From Streptomyces griseus (GTDB lineage Bacteria > Actinomycetota > Actinomycetes > Streptomycetales > Streptomycetaceae): a stretch of DNA of 64,000 bases. Location: positions 88,338 to 152,337 of the forward strand of contig NZ_UAVD01000012.1 of assembly GCF_900460065.1 (NCBI RefSeq). Direction: 5' to 3'. Position 1 is the stretch's first letter. Every line of letters starts with the position of its first letter. The notes beneath the pieces are model-generated. The model searched no databases. It saw only the letters and a program-made list of their open reading frames with translations, and was not told the origin of the DNA. Positions 35,963 through 44,631 of the stretch are shown here, in pieces. A program made the translations under genes and the position numbers.

Positions 35963-37432
35963 TCAGGCCTTGGACTCCGAGGCCTCCGGCACCCCGGCGG
36001 GGGCGTTCGAAGCGGCCGGCCGCAGCGGCGCGGTCGCCGGGCGTACGGGGATGAGAGCGGCGACGACCGCGGCCGCGAGGCCCACCCCGCAGCCGATGAG
36101 CATCGCGGCGCGGAAGCCGTTCTGGGAGGGCAGCGGGAAGCCGCCGAAGTCCGTGGTCATCCGGGCCAGGACCACCCCGATCACCGCCGCCGCGAAGGAC
36201 GTGCCGATCGAGCGCATCAGGGCGTTGAAGCTGTTCGCCGACGCGGTCTCGGACTGGGGGACCGCACTCATGATGAGCGCGGGCATCGCCCCGTACGCGA
36301 AGCCGACGCCCGAGTTGCAGACGAGGGTGACGATCAGCAGGCCCCACGGGGAGTCCGCGCCGATCAGCGGTACGGAGAGGCCGTAGCCGGCGGCGATGAG
36401 GAGGCTGCCGACGGCCAGGGTGACCTTCGGGCCCTTGGCGGCGGACAGCTTCGCGCCGACCGGGGACATCGCCATCATCATCAGGCCCGCCGGGGCCATC
36501 CACAGGCCCATCGCCAGCATCGACTGGCCCAGGCCGTACCCGGTGGCCTCGGGCAGCTGGAGCAGCTGCGGGACCACGAGGGACTGCGCGTACATCGCGA
36601 AGCCGACCAGGATCGAGGCCGTGTTCGTCATCAGGACCTGGGGGCGGGCGGTGACGCGCAGATCGACCAGCGGCTCGGTCAGCCGCAGTTCCCACCAGCC
36701 CCAGGCGGGCAGCAGCACCAGCACGGCGGCGAAGAGGGTGAGCGTGGTGGCGCTGCCCCAGCCCCAGTCGGCGCCCTTGGAGACGGCGAGCAGCAGACAG
36801 ATCAGGGCGGCGCCCAGGCCGACGGCGCCGAGCAGGTCGAAGCTGGTGGACCGGGTGGCCGGGCGGTCCCCGGGGACCAGGGCCAGGATCAGCGCGCCGA
36901 CCGCGAGGGCCAGCACGGCGACCACCCAGAACAGCACCCGCCAGCTGGTGTTCTCGGCGATGGCGGCGGCGAACGGCAGGCCCAGGGCGCCGCCGACGCC
37001 CATCGATGCGCTCATGATCGCGATCGACGAGCCGAGCTTCTCGGCCGGCACCACGTCGCGCAGCAGGCTGATGCCGAGCGGGACCACGCCCATGCCCAGG
37101 CCCTGGAGCCCGCGTCCGGCGATCATCGGGACGACCGAGGACGACAGGGCGCAGACCACCGAGCCGAGGACGAGCGGGACGAGCGAGAGCAGCAGCATGC
37201 GCCGCTTGCCGTACATGTCGCCGAGCCGGCCGGCGACGGGTGTGGCCACGGCGGCGGCCAGCAGGGTGGCGGTGATCACCCAGGAGGCGTTCGACGCGGA
37301 GGTGTCGAACATCTTCGGCAGCTCCGCGATCAGCGGTACCACCAGGGTCTGGGTGAGGGCCGCCACGATGCCGGCGAAGGCCAGGATGCCGACCACGCCT
37401 CCCGGGCGGGGTGTGGGGGGTGAGTTGTCCAT
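35963..37432 (-). CDS. MFS drug efflux transporter, DHA2 (14-TM) family
   Basis: The 489-residue membrane protein has about 14 hydrophobic segments, motif A as GRLGDMYGKRRMLL and motif C in ASMGVGGALGLPFAAAI, both hallmarks of drug:H+ antiporters. I chose the ATG at 37432, which follows GGGAG; the open frame extends upstream into the operator region. It is divergent from a MarR-type regulator and shares a palindromic operator with it, so the drug or metabolite exported probably acts as the inducer. Confidence 0.93.
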   Translation of the reverse strand: MDNSPPTPRPGGVVGILAFAGIVAALTQTLVVPLIAELPKMFDTSASNASWVITATLLAAAVATPVAGRLGDMYGKRRMLLLSLVPLVLGSVVCALSSSVVPMIAGRGLQGLGMGVVPLGISLLRDVVPAEKLGSSIAIMSASMGVGGALGLPFAAAIAENTSWRVLFWVVAVLALAVGALILALVPGDRPATRSTSFDLLGAVGLGAALICLLLAVSKGADWGWGSATTLTLFAAVLVLLPAWGWWELRLTEPLVDLRVTARPQVLMTNTASILVGFAMYAQSLVVPQLLQLPEATGYGLGQSMLAMGLWMAPAGLMMMAMSPVGAKLSAAKGPKVTLAVGSLLIAAGYGLSVPLIGADSPWGLLIVTLVCNSGVGFAYGAMPALIMSAVPQSETASANSFNALMRSIGTSFAAAVIGVVLARMTTDFGGFPLPSQNGFRAAMLIGCGVGLAAAVVAALIPVRPATAPLRPAASNAPAGVPEASESKA

Positions 37433-37512
37433 GGGTGCTCCCTCCCGGCCTTCGCGGCCGGTGGTTCGTGTCGTTGTCCGAAGCGATGTCCGACTATGCA
37501 AGATACATGCAT

Positions 37513-37545
37513 TGTGCATGATGCATAACATGTGCATCATGCACA
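37513..37545. promoter_or_regulatory. MarR operator candidate between efflux pump and regulator
   Basis: A perfect 13-bp inverted repeat (TGTGCATGATGCA at 37513-37525 and its complement at 37533-37545) with a 7-base spacer lies between the divergent genes. Further TGCAT copies at 37506-37511 extend it. The AT-rich composition stands out. Confidence 0.7.
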
Positions 37546-37583
37546 TCTATCGTGATAGTCCTGGTCAACGAAGGAAGCAGCGC

Positions 37584-38030
37584 GTGGACAAGCCCATCGA
37601 CCGGATCGAACGCGAGACGATGCTGCTCGGCCGGTACATGCACATGGTCACCCCGCGCGTGGACTGGCAGCTCGACCGGTCCGCCTACATCCTGCTCAGC
37701 CGGATCCAGGTCGAGGGGCCCATGTCCATCGGCCAGCTCGGCGACGCCTTCCGCCTGGACGCCTCCACGCTCAACCGGCAGACCGCCGCGATGCTGCGGG
37801 CCGGGGTCGTCGAGCGCATCCCGGACCCCGACGGCGGCATCGCCCGCAAGTTCGCCATCACCGAGGAGGGCGAGCGCCGCCTGGACAGCGACCGGGCGAG
37901 GAACATGGCGGGCCTCGCGAAGGTCCTCACGGACTGGACCCCCGAGGAGGCCCAGCAGCTCGCCGACTCCCTGGGCCGGCTGAACCTCTCCATCGAGCGT
38001 CTCGACGGGCGGCCCTGGCCGCGCGACTGA
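37584..38030 (+). CDS. MarR family transcriptional regulator
   Basis: The 148-residue protein has the winged helix of MarR proteins: SAYILLSRIQVEGPMSIGQL, recognition helix LDASTLNRQTAAMLRAGVV and the wing IPDPDGGIARKFAITEEG, with dimerising helices at both ends. It probably represses the divergent MFS pump and itself by binding the shared inverted repeat. The GTG at 37584 follows AAGGAAG. A mid-size gap separates it from the convergent oxidoreductase. Confidence 0.92.
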   Translation: MDKPIDRIERETMLLGRYMHMVTPRVDWQLDRSAYILLSRIQVEGPMSIGQLGDAFRLDASTLNRQTAAMLRAGVVERIPDPDGGIARKFAITEEGERRLDSDRARNMAGLAKVLTDWTPEEAQQLADSLGRLNLSIERLDGRPWPRD

Positions 38031-38085
38031 GGCGCGGCCGGGGTGGCGTCCGTTGCCGGGGGCGGCCGGGGATGCGTCCGGTGGC

Positions 38086-39486
38086 TCAGTGGCGGCCCGC
38101 GATGCGGTCCGCCACCTTCGCGACGGGGTCCGTGCCGGGACGCGGCGAGGTGCTCTCGCGGCGGTCGGCGGCCCGGTAGGCCGCGTACATGCCGTGGACG
38201 CCGAGCCAGCGCAACGGCTCCGGCTCCCAGCGGCGGACCTTGTGGTTGACCCACGGCAGGGCGGTCAGCTCTGTCGGGCCTGCCTGCCCGGAGTCCTGCT
38301 GGATCAGATCGCGCAGGGTGCGGGCGGCGAGGTTGGCGGTGGCGACGCCGGAGCCGACGTAACCTCCCGCGTATCCCAGGCCCGTCGACCGGTCGAGGGT
38401 GACCGTGGCGCACCAGTCGCGCGGGACGCCGAGGACGCCGGACCAGGCGTGGTCGACGTGGACGCCCGCGGTGACGGGGAAAAGCCGGACCATCAGGTCG
38501 CGCAGGGCGGTGACGGTGGAGGCCCGGGTGCGGCCGTCGTTGTCGGTGGCCGAGCCGAAGCGGTACGGGTGGCCGCGGCCGCCGAGCGCGATGCGGTCGT
38601 CGGCGGTGCGCTGGGCGTAGAAGTAGGCGTGGGCCATGTCGCCGAGGGTCTCGCGGCCCTCCCAGCCGATGGCGTCCCAGATCCGGGCGGGCAGCGGCTC
38701 GGTGACGATCATCGAGGAGTTCATCGGGAGCCAGGTGCGCTTCTGCCCCTTGAGGCTCGCGGTGAAGCCCTCGGTGCAGCGCAGGACGTACGGGGCGCGG
38801 ACCGTGCCGTACGGGGTGACGGCGTGCTTGGGCTTGATCTCGGTGACCGGGGTCGACTCGTGGAGGGTGACGCCGAGCGCCTCCACCGCGTCCGCGAGGC
38901 CCTTGACCAGCTTGGCCGGGTGCAGCCGGGCGCCGTGCGGGGTCCAGGTGGAGCCGACGGCCCCGGTCACGTGGACGCGCTCGGCGGTCTCGCGGGCGCC
39001 GCGCAGGACGCGGTCGGTCTCCCCGAAGGCGATCTCGACGCTGTGGAAGTCCTTGAGGCGGGCGAGCTGGGCCGGGGTGTGGGCCACCTCCAGGACGCCG
39101 CCCCGGTGGATGTCGGCGTCGATCTTCTCCGCGGCGGCGGTCCTGACGACCTCGCCGACGGTCTCGTTCATCGCCTTCTGGAGCCGTACGGCGGCGTCGT
39201 GGCCGTGCAGTTCGGCGTAGCGGTCTCGGCCCGCGATGCCGTTGTACAGCCAGCCGCCGTTGCGGCCGGAGGCCCCGTAGCCGCAGAACTTGGCTTCCAG
39301 GACGGTGATGTTGAGGAAGGGAACGGCCTTCTTCAGGTAGTACGCCGTCCAGAGCCCGGTGTAGCCGCCGCCGACGATGCAGACGTCGACGCTCGTGTCG
39401 CCGGGGAGCGGTTCGCGCGGGGTGGGGGTGCCCTCCTGCGCGTACCAGAACGATATGCCGCCGACGACGGTACTGACGGTGCTCAT
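38086..39486 (-). CDS. FAD-dependent amino-acid/amine oxidoreductase (DAO family)
   Basis: The 466-residue flavoprotein starts its FAD domain at residue 33 with VDVCIVGGGYTGLWTAYYL; FCGYGASGRNGGWLYNGIA is the conserved GASGRNGG loop. The C-terminal GYAGGYVGSGVATANLAART completes the DAO fold. Family members include PuuB-type gamma-glutamylputrescine oxidases and other amine oxidases, so polyamine or amino-acid catabolism is plausible. It is transcribed alone and is convergent with the MarR gene. Confidence 0.92.
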   Translation of the reverse strand: MSTVSTVVGGISFWYAQEGTPTPREPLPGDTSVDVCIVGGGYTGLWTAYYLKKAVPFLNITVLEAKFCGYGASGRNGGWLYNGIAGRDRYAELHGHDAAVRLQKAMNETVGEVVRTAAAEKIDADIHRGGVLEVAHTPAQLARLKDFHSVEIAFGETDRVLRGARETAERVHVTGAVGSTWTPHGARLHPAKLVKGLADAVEALGVTLHESTPVTEIKPKHAVTPYGTVRAPYVLRCTEGFTASLKGQKRTWLPMNSSMIVTEPLPARIWDAIGWEGRETLGDMAHAYFYAQRTADDRIALGGRGHPYRFGSATDNDGRTRASTVTALRDLMVRLFPVTAGVHVDHAWSGVLGVPRDWCATVTLDRSTGLGYAGGYVGSGVATANLAARTLRDLIQQDSGQAGPTELTALPWVNHKVRRWEPEPLRWLGVHGMYAAYRAADRRESTSPRPGTDPVAKVADRIAGRH

Positions 39487-39625
39487 GATGCCCCTGGTGT
39501 CCCTGTCCGGTGAGATGCCGAGCGTACGTGTGGCGGGACGTTACTGCGCGCGGGGCCGTTCCGTCATGACCGCGCGCGGGGTCGTCGGGGCATGGCCCGG
39601 TGGACGCACTTCCTAGGATGGGCGG

Positions 39626-40534
39626 GTGATCGATGTCCCGGACGAGCTGATCGCCAACCAGGCCGCCTTCAACGGGGACGCGGGCCTGGCCTTCGTCGCC
39701 GCCCTGCCCGGCCTCGCCGAGCGGTGCCTGGAGCGGTGGGGGCTGCGGCCGGACGGACCGTCGATGTCCGGGATGTGCGCCCTGGTCCTGCCGGTGGTGC
39801 GGGAGGCGGACGGGCGGCCCGCCGCGCTGAAGCTCCAGACGGTGGACGAGGAGACGGCGGGCGAGCCGGTGGCGCTGCGGGCGTGGACCGACGCGGGAGC
39901 CGGGGCGGTGGAGCTGCTCGGCCATGACCCGGAGACCGGTGCGATGCTGCTGGAACGGCTCGACGAGCGACGGCCGTTGTCCGGCGAGGCCGATGTGCGG
40001 GAGGCGGTGGCGGTGCTCGGCGCGGTGCTGGCCCGGCTGGTGGCGGTGCCCGCGCCTCCGGGGCTGCGCACGCTGGGCGATGTGGTGGGGCGGATGCTCG
40101 CGGCGCTGCCGGAGAAGGCGGCCCTGCTGGCCGACGCCGCGGACCGGCGGCTGCTCGCCGACTGCGCGGCGGCGGTGCGGGAGGTCGCGGGGGAGCCGGG
40201 GGACCGGCTGCTGCACTGGGACCTGCACTACGACAACGTCCTGGCCGGGCGCGCGGACGCGGGGCGGGCCGGGGAGTGGATCGCCCTCGACCCGAAGCCG
40301 CTGGCGGGGGACCCGGGGTTCGAGCTGTTCCCGGCGTTGGACAACCTCTTCGACGCCGACGAGGTGGTGTGGCGGTTCGACGCGCTGACGGAGGCGCTGG
40401 GCCTGGACCGGGAGCGGGCGCGGGCCTGGACGCTGGGACGGGTGCTCCAGAACGGGCTGTGGGCGGCGGGCGGCGGGGAAGGCCGGATCTCCCCCGACCA
40501 CGCGGAGACCGCCCGCCGGCTGCTCGGGCGCTGA
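39626..40534 (+). CDS. aminoglycoside/streptomycin-type phosphotransferase
   Basis: The 302-residue protein has the kinase core of the APH(6) streptomycin 6-phosphotransferase family: lysine in AALKLQTVDEET, the catalytic HWDLHYDNVL and the Mg-binding ALDPKPLAGDPGF. Such proteins phosphorylate aminoglycosides, or in producers intermediates, in the cytosol. No biosynthesis genes are nearby, so it may be a general chromosomal homologue with low resistance activity. The GTG start follows a GGATGGGCGG purine run. Confidence 0.88.
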   Translation: MIDVPDELIANQAAFNGDAGLAFVAALPGLAERCLERWGLRPDGPSMSGMCALVLPVVREADGRPAALKLQTVDEETAGEPVALRAWTDAGAGAVELLGHDPETGAMLLERLDERRPLSGEADVREAVAVLGAVLARLVAVPAPPGLRTLGDVVGRMLAALPEKAALLADAADRRLLADCAAAVREVAGEPGDRLLHWDLHYDNVLAGRADAGRAGEWIALDPKPLAGDPGFELFPALDNLFDADEVVWRFDALTEALGLDRERARAWTLGRVLQNGLWAAGGGEGRISPDHAETARRLLGR

Positions 40535-40666
40535 GGGCGGGCGGGGCCGCGGTGCGCCGCCGGTCGCGGGTGGTGGCCGTGGGGCGGCGTCGGGGTGCCG
40601 GCCGTGGGCGCAGACGTGGGACCGCGGTGCGCCGCCGCCCGCGGGGGCGCGGGTCCCGGGGTCCGG

Positions 40667-41668
40667 CTACGGCTCCAGGACCACCTTGCCCATCGTGCCC
40701 CGGGTCTCCAGCGCGCGGTGCGCGGCGGCGGCCTCGGCCAGCGGGAAGCGCTGCACGGCGGGGCGCAGCCGGCCGGCCGCCGCCTCGGCGAGGGCCCGGG
40801 TCTCCAGCGCGCGCAGGCCGCCGCCCCTCTCGATCAGCCCCGGCCCGAGGACCGACCCGGACGTGATGCCGCGTTCGGCCAGCTCCTCCTCGGTGAAGGT
40901 GAGCGGCCCCCCGTCGAGGAGCCCCTGCCCCGACCAGCCGTAGACCACGTGCCGCCCGCCGGGGCCGAGGAGGTCCACGGCGGCACGGGCGGTGGTCCCG
41001 CCGACGGAGTCGTAGACGACGGTCGCCCGCAGCCCCGCCGCTTCGAGGTGCTCGCGGGCCCGGCGCGGCCAGTCGGGGCGGGTGTAGTCGAGGGCGAGGT
41101 TGGCGCCCTCGGCCTCCGACCGGGCCACCTTCGCCGGGCCCCCGGCCAGCGCGATCACGGTGGCCCCCGCGTTTCTCGCGTACTGGACGACGAGGGTGCC
41201 GATCCCGCCCGCCGCCGCGGTGACGACGACCACCGAATCCGGGTCGAGCGGGGTGGAACCGAGGATGCCGAGGGCGGTGCGGCCGGTGCCGATCATGGCG
41301 ACTGCCCCGGCGGCGTCGAGCCCTTCGGGGATCTCGTGGAGTCGGTCGGCCTCGGTGACGGTGAGCTCGGCGTACCCGCCCGGCGCCGTGCCGATGTGGG
41401 CGACGACGCGCTTGCCGAGCCACTCGGGGCCGACTCCCTCGCCCACCGCGTCGACGGTTCCGGCGACCTCGCGGCCGGGCACGGTGGGCAGAGCGACGGG
41501 CTCCGGATAGGGGCCGCGCTCCCCTTCGCGCAGAGCGGTGTCCAGGACGTGCACCCCGGCCGCGGCCACGGCGATACGGACCTGGCCGGGGGCGGGGACG
41601 GGGTCCTCGGTCCGCTCGTACACGAGGTTCTCGGCGGGGCCGAAGGTGTGGAGGCGTACGGCGTGCAT
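40667..41668 (-). CDS. quinone oxidoreductase-like medium-chain dehydrogenase
   Basis: The 333-residue protein has the GroES-like N-domain (YERTEDPVPAPGQVRIAVAA) and a nucleotide-binding domain with VVVTAAAGGIGTLVVQYARN. No structural or catalytic zinc cysteines are seen, matching the QOR family of NADPH-dependent quinone or enone reductases. A GGAGACC lies before the ATG at 41668. It is on the same strand as the following FAD gene but separated by 226 bases. Confidence 0.92.
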   Translation of the reverse strand: MHAVRLHTFGPAENLVYERTEDPVPAPGQVRIAVAAAGVHVLDTALREGERGPYPEPVALPTVPGREVAGTVDAVGEGVGPEWLGKRVVAHIGTAPGGYAELTVTEADRLHEIPEGLDAAGAVAMIGTGRTALGILGSTPLDPDSVVVVTAAAGGIGTLVVQYARNAGATVIALAGGPAKVARSEAEGANLALDYTRPDWPRRAREHLEAAGLRATVVYDSVGGTTARAAVDLLGPGGRHVVYGWSGQGLLDGGPLTFTEEELAERGITSGSVLGPGLIERGGGLRALETRALAEAAAGRLRPAVQRFPLAEAAAAHRALETRGTMGKVVLEP

Positions 41669-41894
41669 GAAGGTCTCCTTGAGGTCGCGCGGAGGGCGGG
41701 GGCGGCTGCGGGCCGGACCCGACGCGGGCGTCACCGGCCGACGGCCGCGACGGGGAAGGGCCGGCCCCGGCCGTCGGCCGCAACGGACACGTGCCGGACC
41801 GGGCGACGGCCGTCCCGGACGAGGGCTGTGCCCCTGCGGACGGGTGCCCGCCGCGGGGTGTGCCCCCACTCTCGTACCTCAAGTCCTCTTGAGG

Positions 41895-43085
41895 TCAACC
41901 CCGGTCCCGGGCTCCCGTCCGGGAGCGCCGTCCGGCGTCCCGCACGGCGAGCAGGGCGGCTTCGAGGCCGCTGGTGAAGGAGACCTCGCTGAGGAGTCCG
42001 GGGGCGGCGACCTGGTCGCCCGCCAGGAAGATCCCGTCGCCCCGGACGACGGAGGGCCGGTCCCGCCAGGTGGTGCCCGGACGGTCGACGGCTCCGGTGC
42101 GGCCGTCGGCGAGGGCCTCGGCGCGCCAGGTGGTGCGCTCCCGCCAGCCGGGGAAGCCGAGGTCGAGGAGCTCCTCGGCCCGTGCGGTCCCTTCCGCCCG
42201 GCGCGCGTCGGGGCCGATCGGGAACTGGCCCTGGAGCAGTTGTTCTCCGGCCGGGGCGAGGCCGGGATCCTGGGCGGTGAACCGCTCCAGCCAGCCGGGT
42301 GCGTCCAGGTCCGACACGACGAAGGCGTCGCCGCGCCGGGTGCGTACCGCCAGGTCCAGCAGGACGGTGCGGCCGCTCTCCCAGGCGAGGGACGCGTCGT
42401 CGAGGAGCAACCGGGCGGAGGCGAGGGAGGTGGCGACGACGACCGGTCCCGTACGGGTCAGCTCGCCGAGGGCCCGGGTGTCGACGCGGGCGGCGGTCTC
42501 GATGCCGACGCCCAGGCCCCGGGCGTGGCCGGCCAGCCGCTCGACGAGCGACGCCCAGCCGCCGACCGGGTAGTGGGCCTCGGGCGGGAACGCGGCCAGG
42601 CGGTGCAGGCGCTCCTGGACGAACCGGGCGGAGAGCGCCCCGGGGTCGTGGTGGAACAGGGCGGTGGCGGCGAAGTTCGCGGCGGCCCGGGCACCCGCCT
42701 CGCCGACCTGTCCGGCGGCCCACTCCAGGAAGGCGCGGTCCACGGGGGCGGTGCCGGGGGCCCGGCGGGCGAGCCGCAGCAGGGCCGGGGGCGGGGTCCG
42801 CCGGGCGGCTCCCGCGCGGCGGAAGCGGAAGCGGAGGCCTTCACGGGGCGGTACGGAGACGACGGCGCCGAGCAGACCGCGCCGGGCCAGCCACGTCCAG
42901 TGCGGCCCGCGCCGGTACAGGGCGTGCGGGCCTTCGTTGGCCCGGTAAGGACCCTCGGTGGTCCTGGCCCGGCCGCCGAGGGTCCGGTGGCTCTCGTGCA
43001 GGGTGACGCGCGCACCGGACTCGGCCGCGGTGATGGCGGCGGTGAGGCCGGCGAGGCCGCCGCCGATGACGTGGATGTGTTCCAT
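41895..43085 (-). CDS. NAD(P)/FAD-binding amine oxidase-like protein (CrtI/phytoene desaturase fold)
   Basis: The 396-residue protein opens with HIHVIGGGLAGLTAAITAAE and SHRTLGGRART, the FAD-binding motif and glycine-rich loop of the amine oxidase/phytoene desaturase family. The C-terminal DGIFLAGDQVAAPGLLSEVS is the second FAD contact. It is shorter than carotenoid desaturases (about 500 residues) and lacks carotenoid gene neighbours, so a small-molecule oxidoreductase is more likely. The GGAGATCC before the ATG at 43085 fixes the start; it is divergent from the pentapeptide gene. Confidence 0.88.
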   Translation of the reverse strand: MEHIHVIGGGLAGLTAAITAAESGARVTLHESHRTLGGRARTTEGPYRANEGPHALYRRGPHWTWLARRGLLGAVVSVPPREGLRFRFRRAGAARRTPPPALLRLARRAPGTAPVDRAFLEWAAGQVGEAGARAAANFAATALFHHDPGALSARFVQERLHRLAAFPPEAHYPVGGWASLVERLAGHARGLGVGIETAARVDTRALGELTRTGPVVVATSLASARLLLDDASLAWESGRTVLLDLAVRTRRGDAFVVSDLDAPGWLERFTAQDPGLAPAGEQLLQGQFPIGPDARRAEGTARAEELLDLGFPGWRERTTWRAEALADGRTGAVDRPGTTWRDRPSVVRGDGIFLAGDQVAAPGLLSEVSFTSGLEAALLAVRDAGRRSRTGARDRG

Positions 43086-43179
43086 GGCTGGATCTCCTTC
43101 GCGTCTTTGATGATGCGACGGATCGGAGGCGGCGGCCCGTGACACGGTCGCCGGGGCGTTGTCAGTGGGGTGCGTCACG

Positions 43180-43908
43180 ATGGGGGGCATGGCAGCGAGC
43201 GACGGCAGGACGACCAGGACGGCTGGGGCGACCAGGGCGGTGAAGGGCAAGAAGGACGCCGTCGCGGCGGCGCGGCGTCCGGACGTGCGGCTGCCGCCGC
43301 TCGTCCCCTACGAGGGCGAGGGCCTGGAGCCGGACGGCGACTACGACGGGGTGCGGTTCGACGGCGTGGACCTGGCGGACGCGTCGGGCCGGGGCGCCCG
43401 GTTCATGGACTGCGCCCTGGACGGCTGCACCCTGGACCGCGCGGAGCTGGCACGGGCCCGCTTCATCGACGCGGTGCTGACGGGCGTACGCGGCGTGGGC
43501 ACCGGCCTCGCGGAGGCGTCGCTGCGGGACGTGGAGGTGGTGGACGCCCGGCTGGGCGGGGTGCAGCTGCACGGTGCGGTTCTGGAGCGGGTGGTGGTGC
43601 GCGGCGGCAAGATCGACTACCTGAACCTGCGCGAGGCCCGGCTCAAGGACGTCGTCTTCGAGGGCTGTGTGCTCTCCGAGCCGGACTTCGGGGGCGCGCA
43701 TCTGGTCCGCGTCGAGTTCCGGGACTGCGTGCTGAAGCGGGCGGACTTCAGCGGGGCCCGGATGGAGTCGGTGGACCTGCGCGCGGTGGCCGAGCTGGAC
43801 ATCGCGCGGGGTGTGGACCGGCTGGCCGGTGCGGTGATCAGCCCGTCGCAGCTGATGGAGCTGGCCCCGGCGTTCGCGGCGCAGATCGGGGTGCGGGTGG
43901 AGGCCTGA
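43180..43908 (+). CDS. pentapeptide repeat protein
   Basis: The 242-residue protein has a basic Ala/Arg N-terminus and from about residue 45 a run of A(D/N)LxX-type pentapeptides (VRFDGVDLADASGRGARFMD, LDGCTLDRAELARARFIDAV, VVFEGCVLSEPDFGGAHLV, CVLKRADFSGARMESVDLRA), which form a right-handed quadrilateral beta-helix. Some relatives mimic DNA and protect gyrase from quinolones; sequence does not show this here. ATG starts at 43180 or 43189 are both possible; I chose the earlier one, which has TGGGG at a normal distance. Divergent from the FAD gene. Confidence 0.88.
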   Translation: MGGMAASDGRTTRTAGATRAVKGKKDAVAAARRPDVRLPPLVPYEGEGLEPDGDYDGVRFDGVDLADASGRGARFMDCALDGCTLDRAELARARFIDAVLTGVRGVGTGLAEASLRDVEVVDARLGGVQLHGAVLERVVVRGGKIDYLNLREARLKDVVFEGCVLSEPDFGGAHLVRVEFRDCVLKRADFSGARMESVDLRAVAELDIARGVDRLAGAVISPSQLMELAPAFAAQIGVRVEA

Positions 43909-44028
43909 GGCCCGCGGGCGGTTCGAGAACCCGGCGGGGCTCCGCCGGGCGGGACGGGCGGACCCGGGGGTTCACCGAACAGGGGGGAGCGGGTCCGGGG
44001 CTTCACCGAGGGGGAGCGGGTCCGGGGC

Positions 44029-44526
44029 TCAGAGACGGGGGAAACGGGCCTGGAGGTCCCAGATCACGGGGTTGTCGGCCAGGCCCTCGTGCATGTCGGC
44101 CAGGTCGGCGATCAGGTCGTGCAGGAAGTCGCGGGCCTCACGGCGCAGGAGCGAGTGGCTGAAGGTCAGCGGGGGCTCGTCGCCCGGCATCCAGTCCGCT
44201 TCGACGTCGACCCAGCCGAAGCGCCGCTCGAACAGCATCCGGTCCGAGGACTCGGTGAAGTCCAGCTCCGCGTACTGCCGGCGGTGCGAGCGGTTGCCGC
44301 GCGGGTCCTGGTCGATCTGCTCGACGATGTCGCACAGGGCCCACGCGAAGTCGAGCACCGGCACCCATCCCCAGGCTGTGGACACCTCGCGGTCCGCCTT
44401 GGTGTCCGCGAGGTAGACGTCGCCGGAGAACAGATCGTGCCGCAGCGCGCGGACGTCCGCGCGGCGGTAGTCGGTCTGCGGGGGGTCGGGAAAGCGGCGG
44501 GAGAGGGAGTAGCCGATGTCGAGCAC
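44029..44526 (-). CDS. 165-residue cytosolic protein of unknown function
   Basis: The product (MLDIGYSLSRRFPDPPQTDY; later SGDVYLADTKADREVSTAW, VPVLDFAWALCDIVEQI and LDFTESSDRMLFERRFGWVD) has the mixed alpha/beta pattern and normal coding bias of a real soluble protein. It resembles short hypothetical proteins common in Streptomyces, often of the DUF type found near toxin or immunity genes, but I recognise no catalytic motif. The GTG start lies next to the divergent Rpn-like gene. A 27-base-spaced direct repeat (43984-44002 / 44011-44029) overlaps its stop. Confidence 0.75.
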   Translation of the reverse strand: MLDIGYSLSRRFPDPPQTDYRRADVRALRHDLFSGDVYLADTKADREVSTAWGWVPVLDFAWALCDIVEQIDQDPRGNRSHRRQYAELDFTESSDRMLFERRFGWVDVEADWMPGDEPPLTFSHSLLRREARDFLHDLIADLADMHEGLADNPVIWDLQARFPRL

Positions 44527-44583
44527 GGATCGATGGTGTCATGCCGGTCCGGGCCGGGCTGACACGATCGGGTGAAGCGACGC

Positions 44584-44631
44584 GCATATGCCTCCTGCAT
44601 ATGCCAGGGGCCTCCTAGTCTCCGGCATATG
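44584..44631 (+). promoter_or_regulatory. three GCATATG repeats before the Rpn-like gene
   Basis: CATATG occurs at 44585, 44598 and 44626; the first two sit in GCATATGCC direct repeats 13 bases apart, and CCTCCT is repeated between them. The last copy includes the ATG start. An operator or a leaderless promoter region is possible. Confidence 0.45.

Noticed and set aside
39626..40534. Streptomycin biosynthetic cluster marker
   Set aside because: Only the kinase is present; surrounding genes are unrelated oxidoreductases.
41895..43085. Part of a carotenoid cluster
   Set aside because: The FAD protein is shorter than phytoene desaturases and no crtE, crtB or crtY homologue is adjacent.
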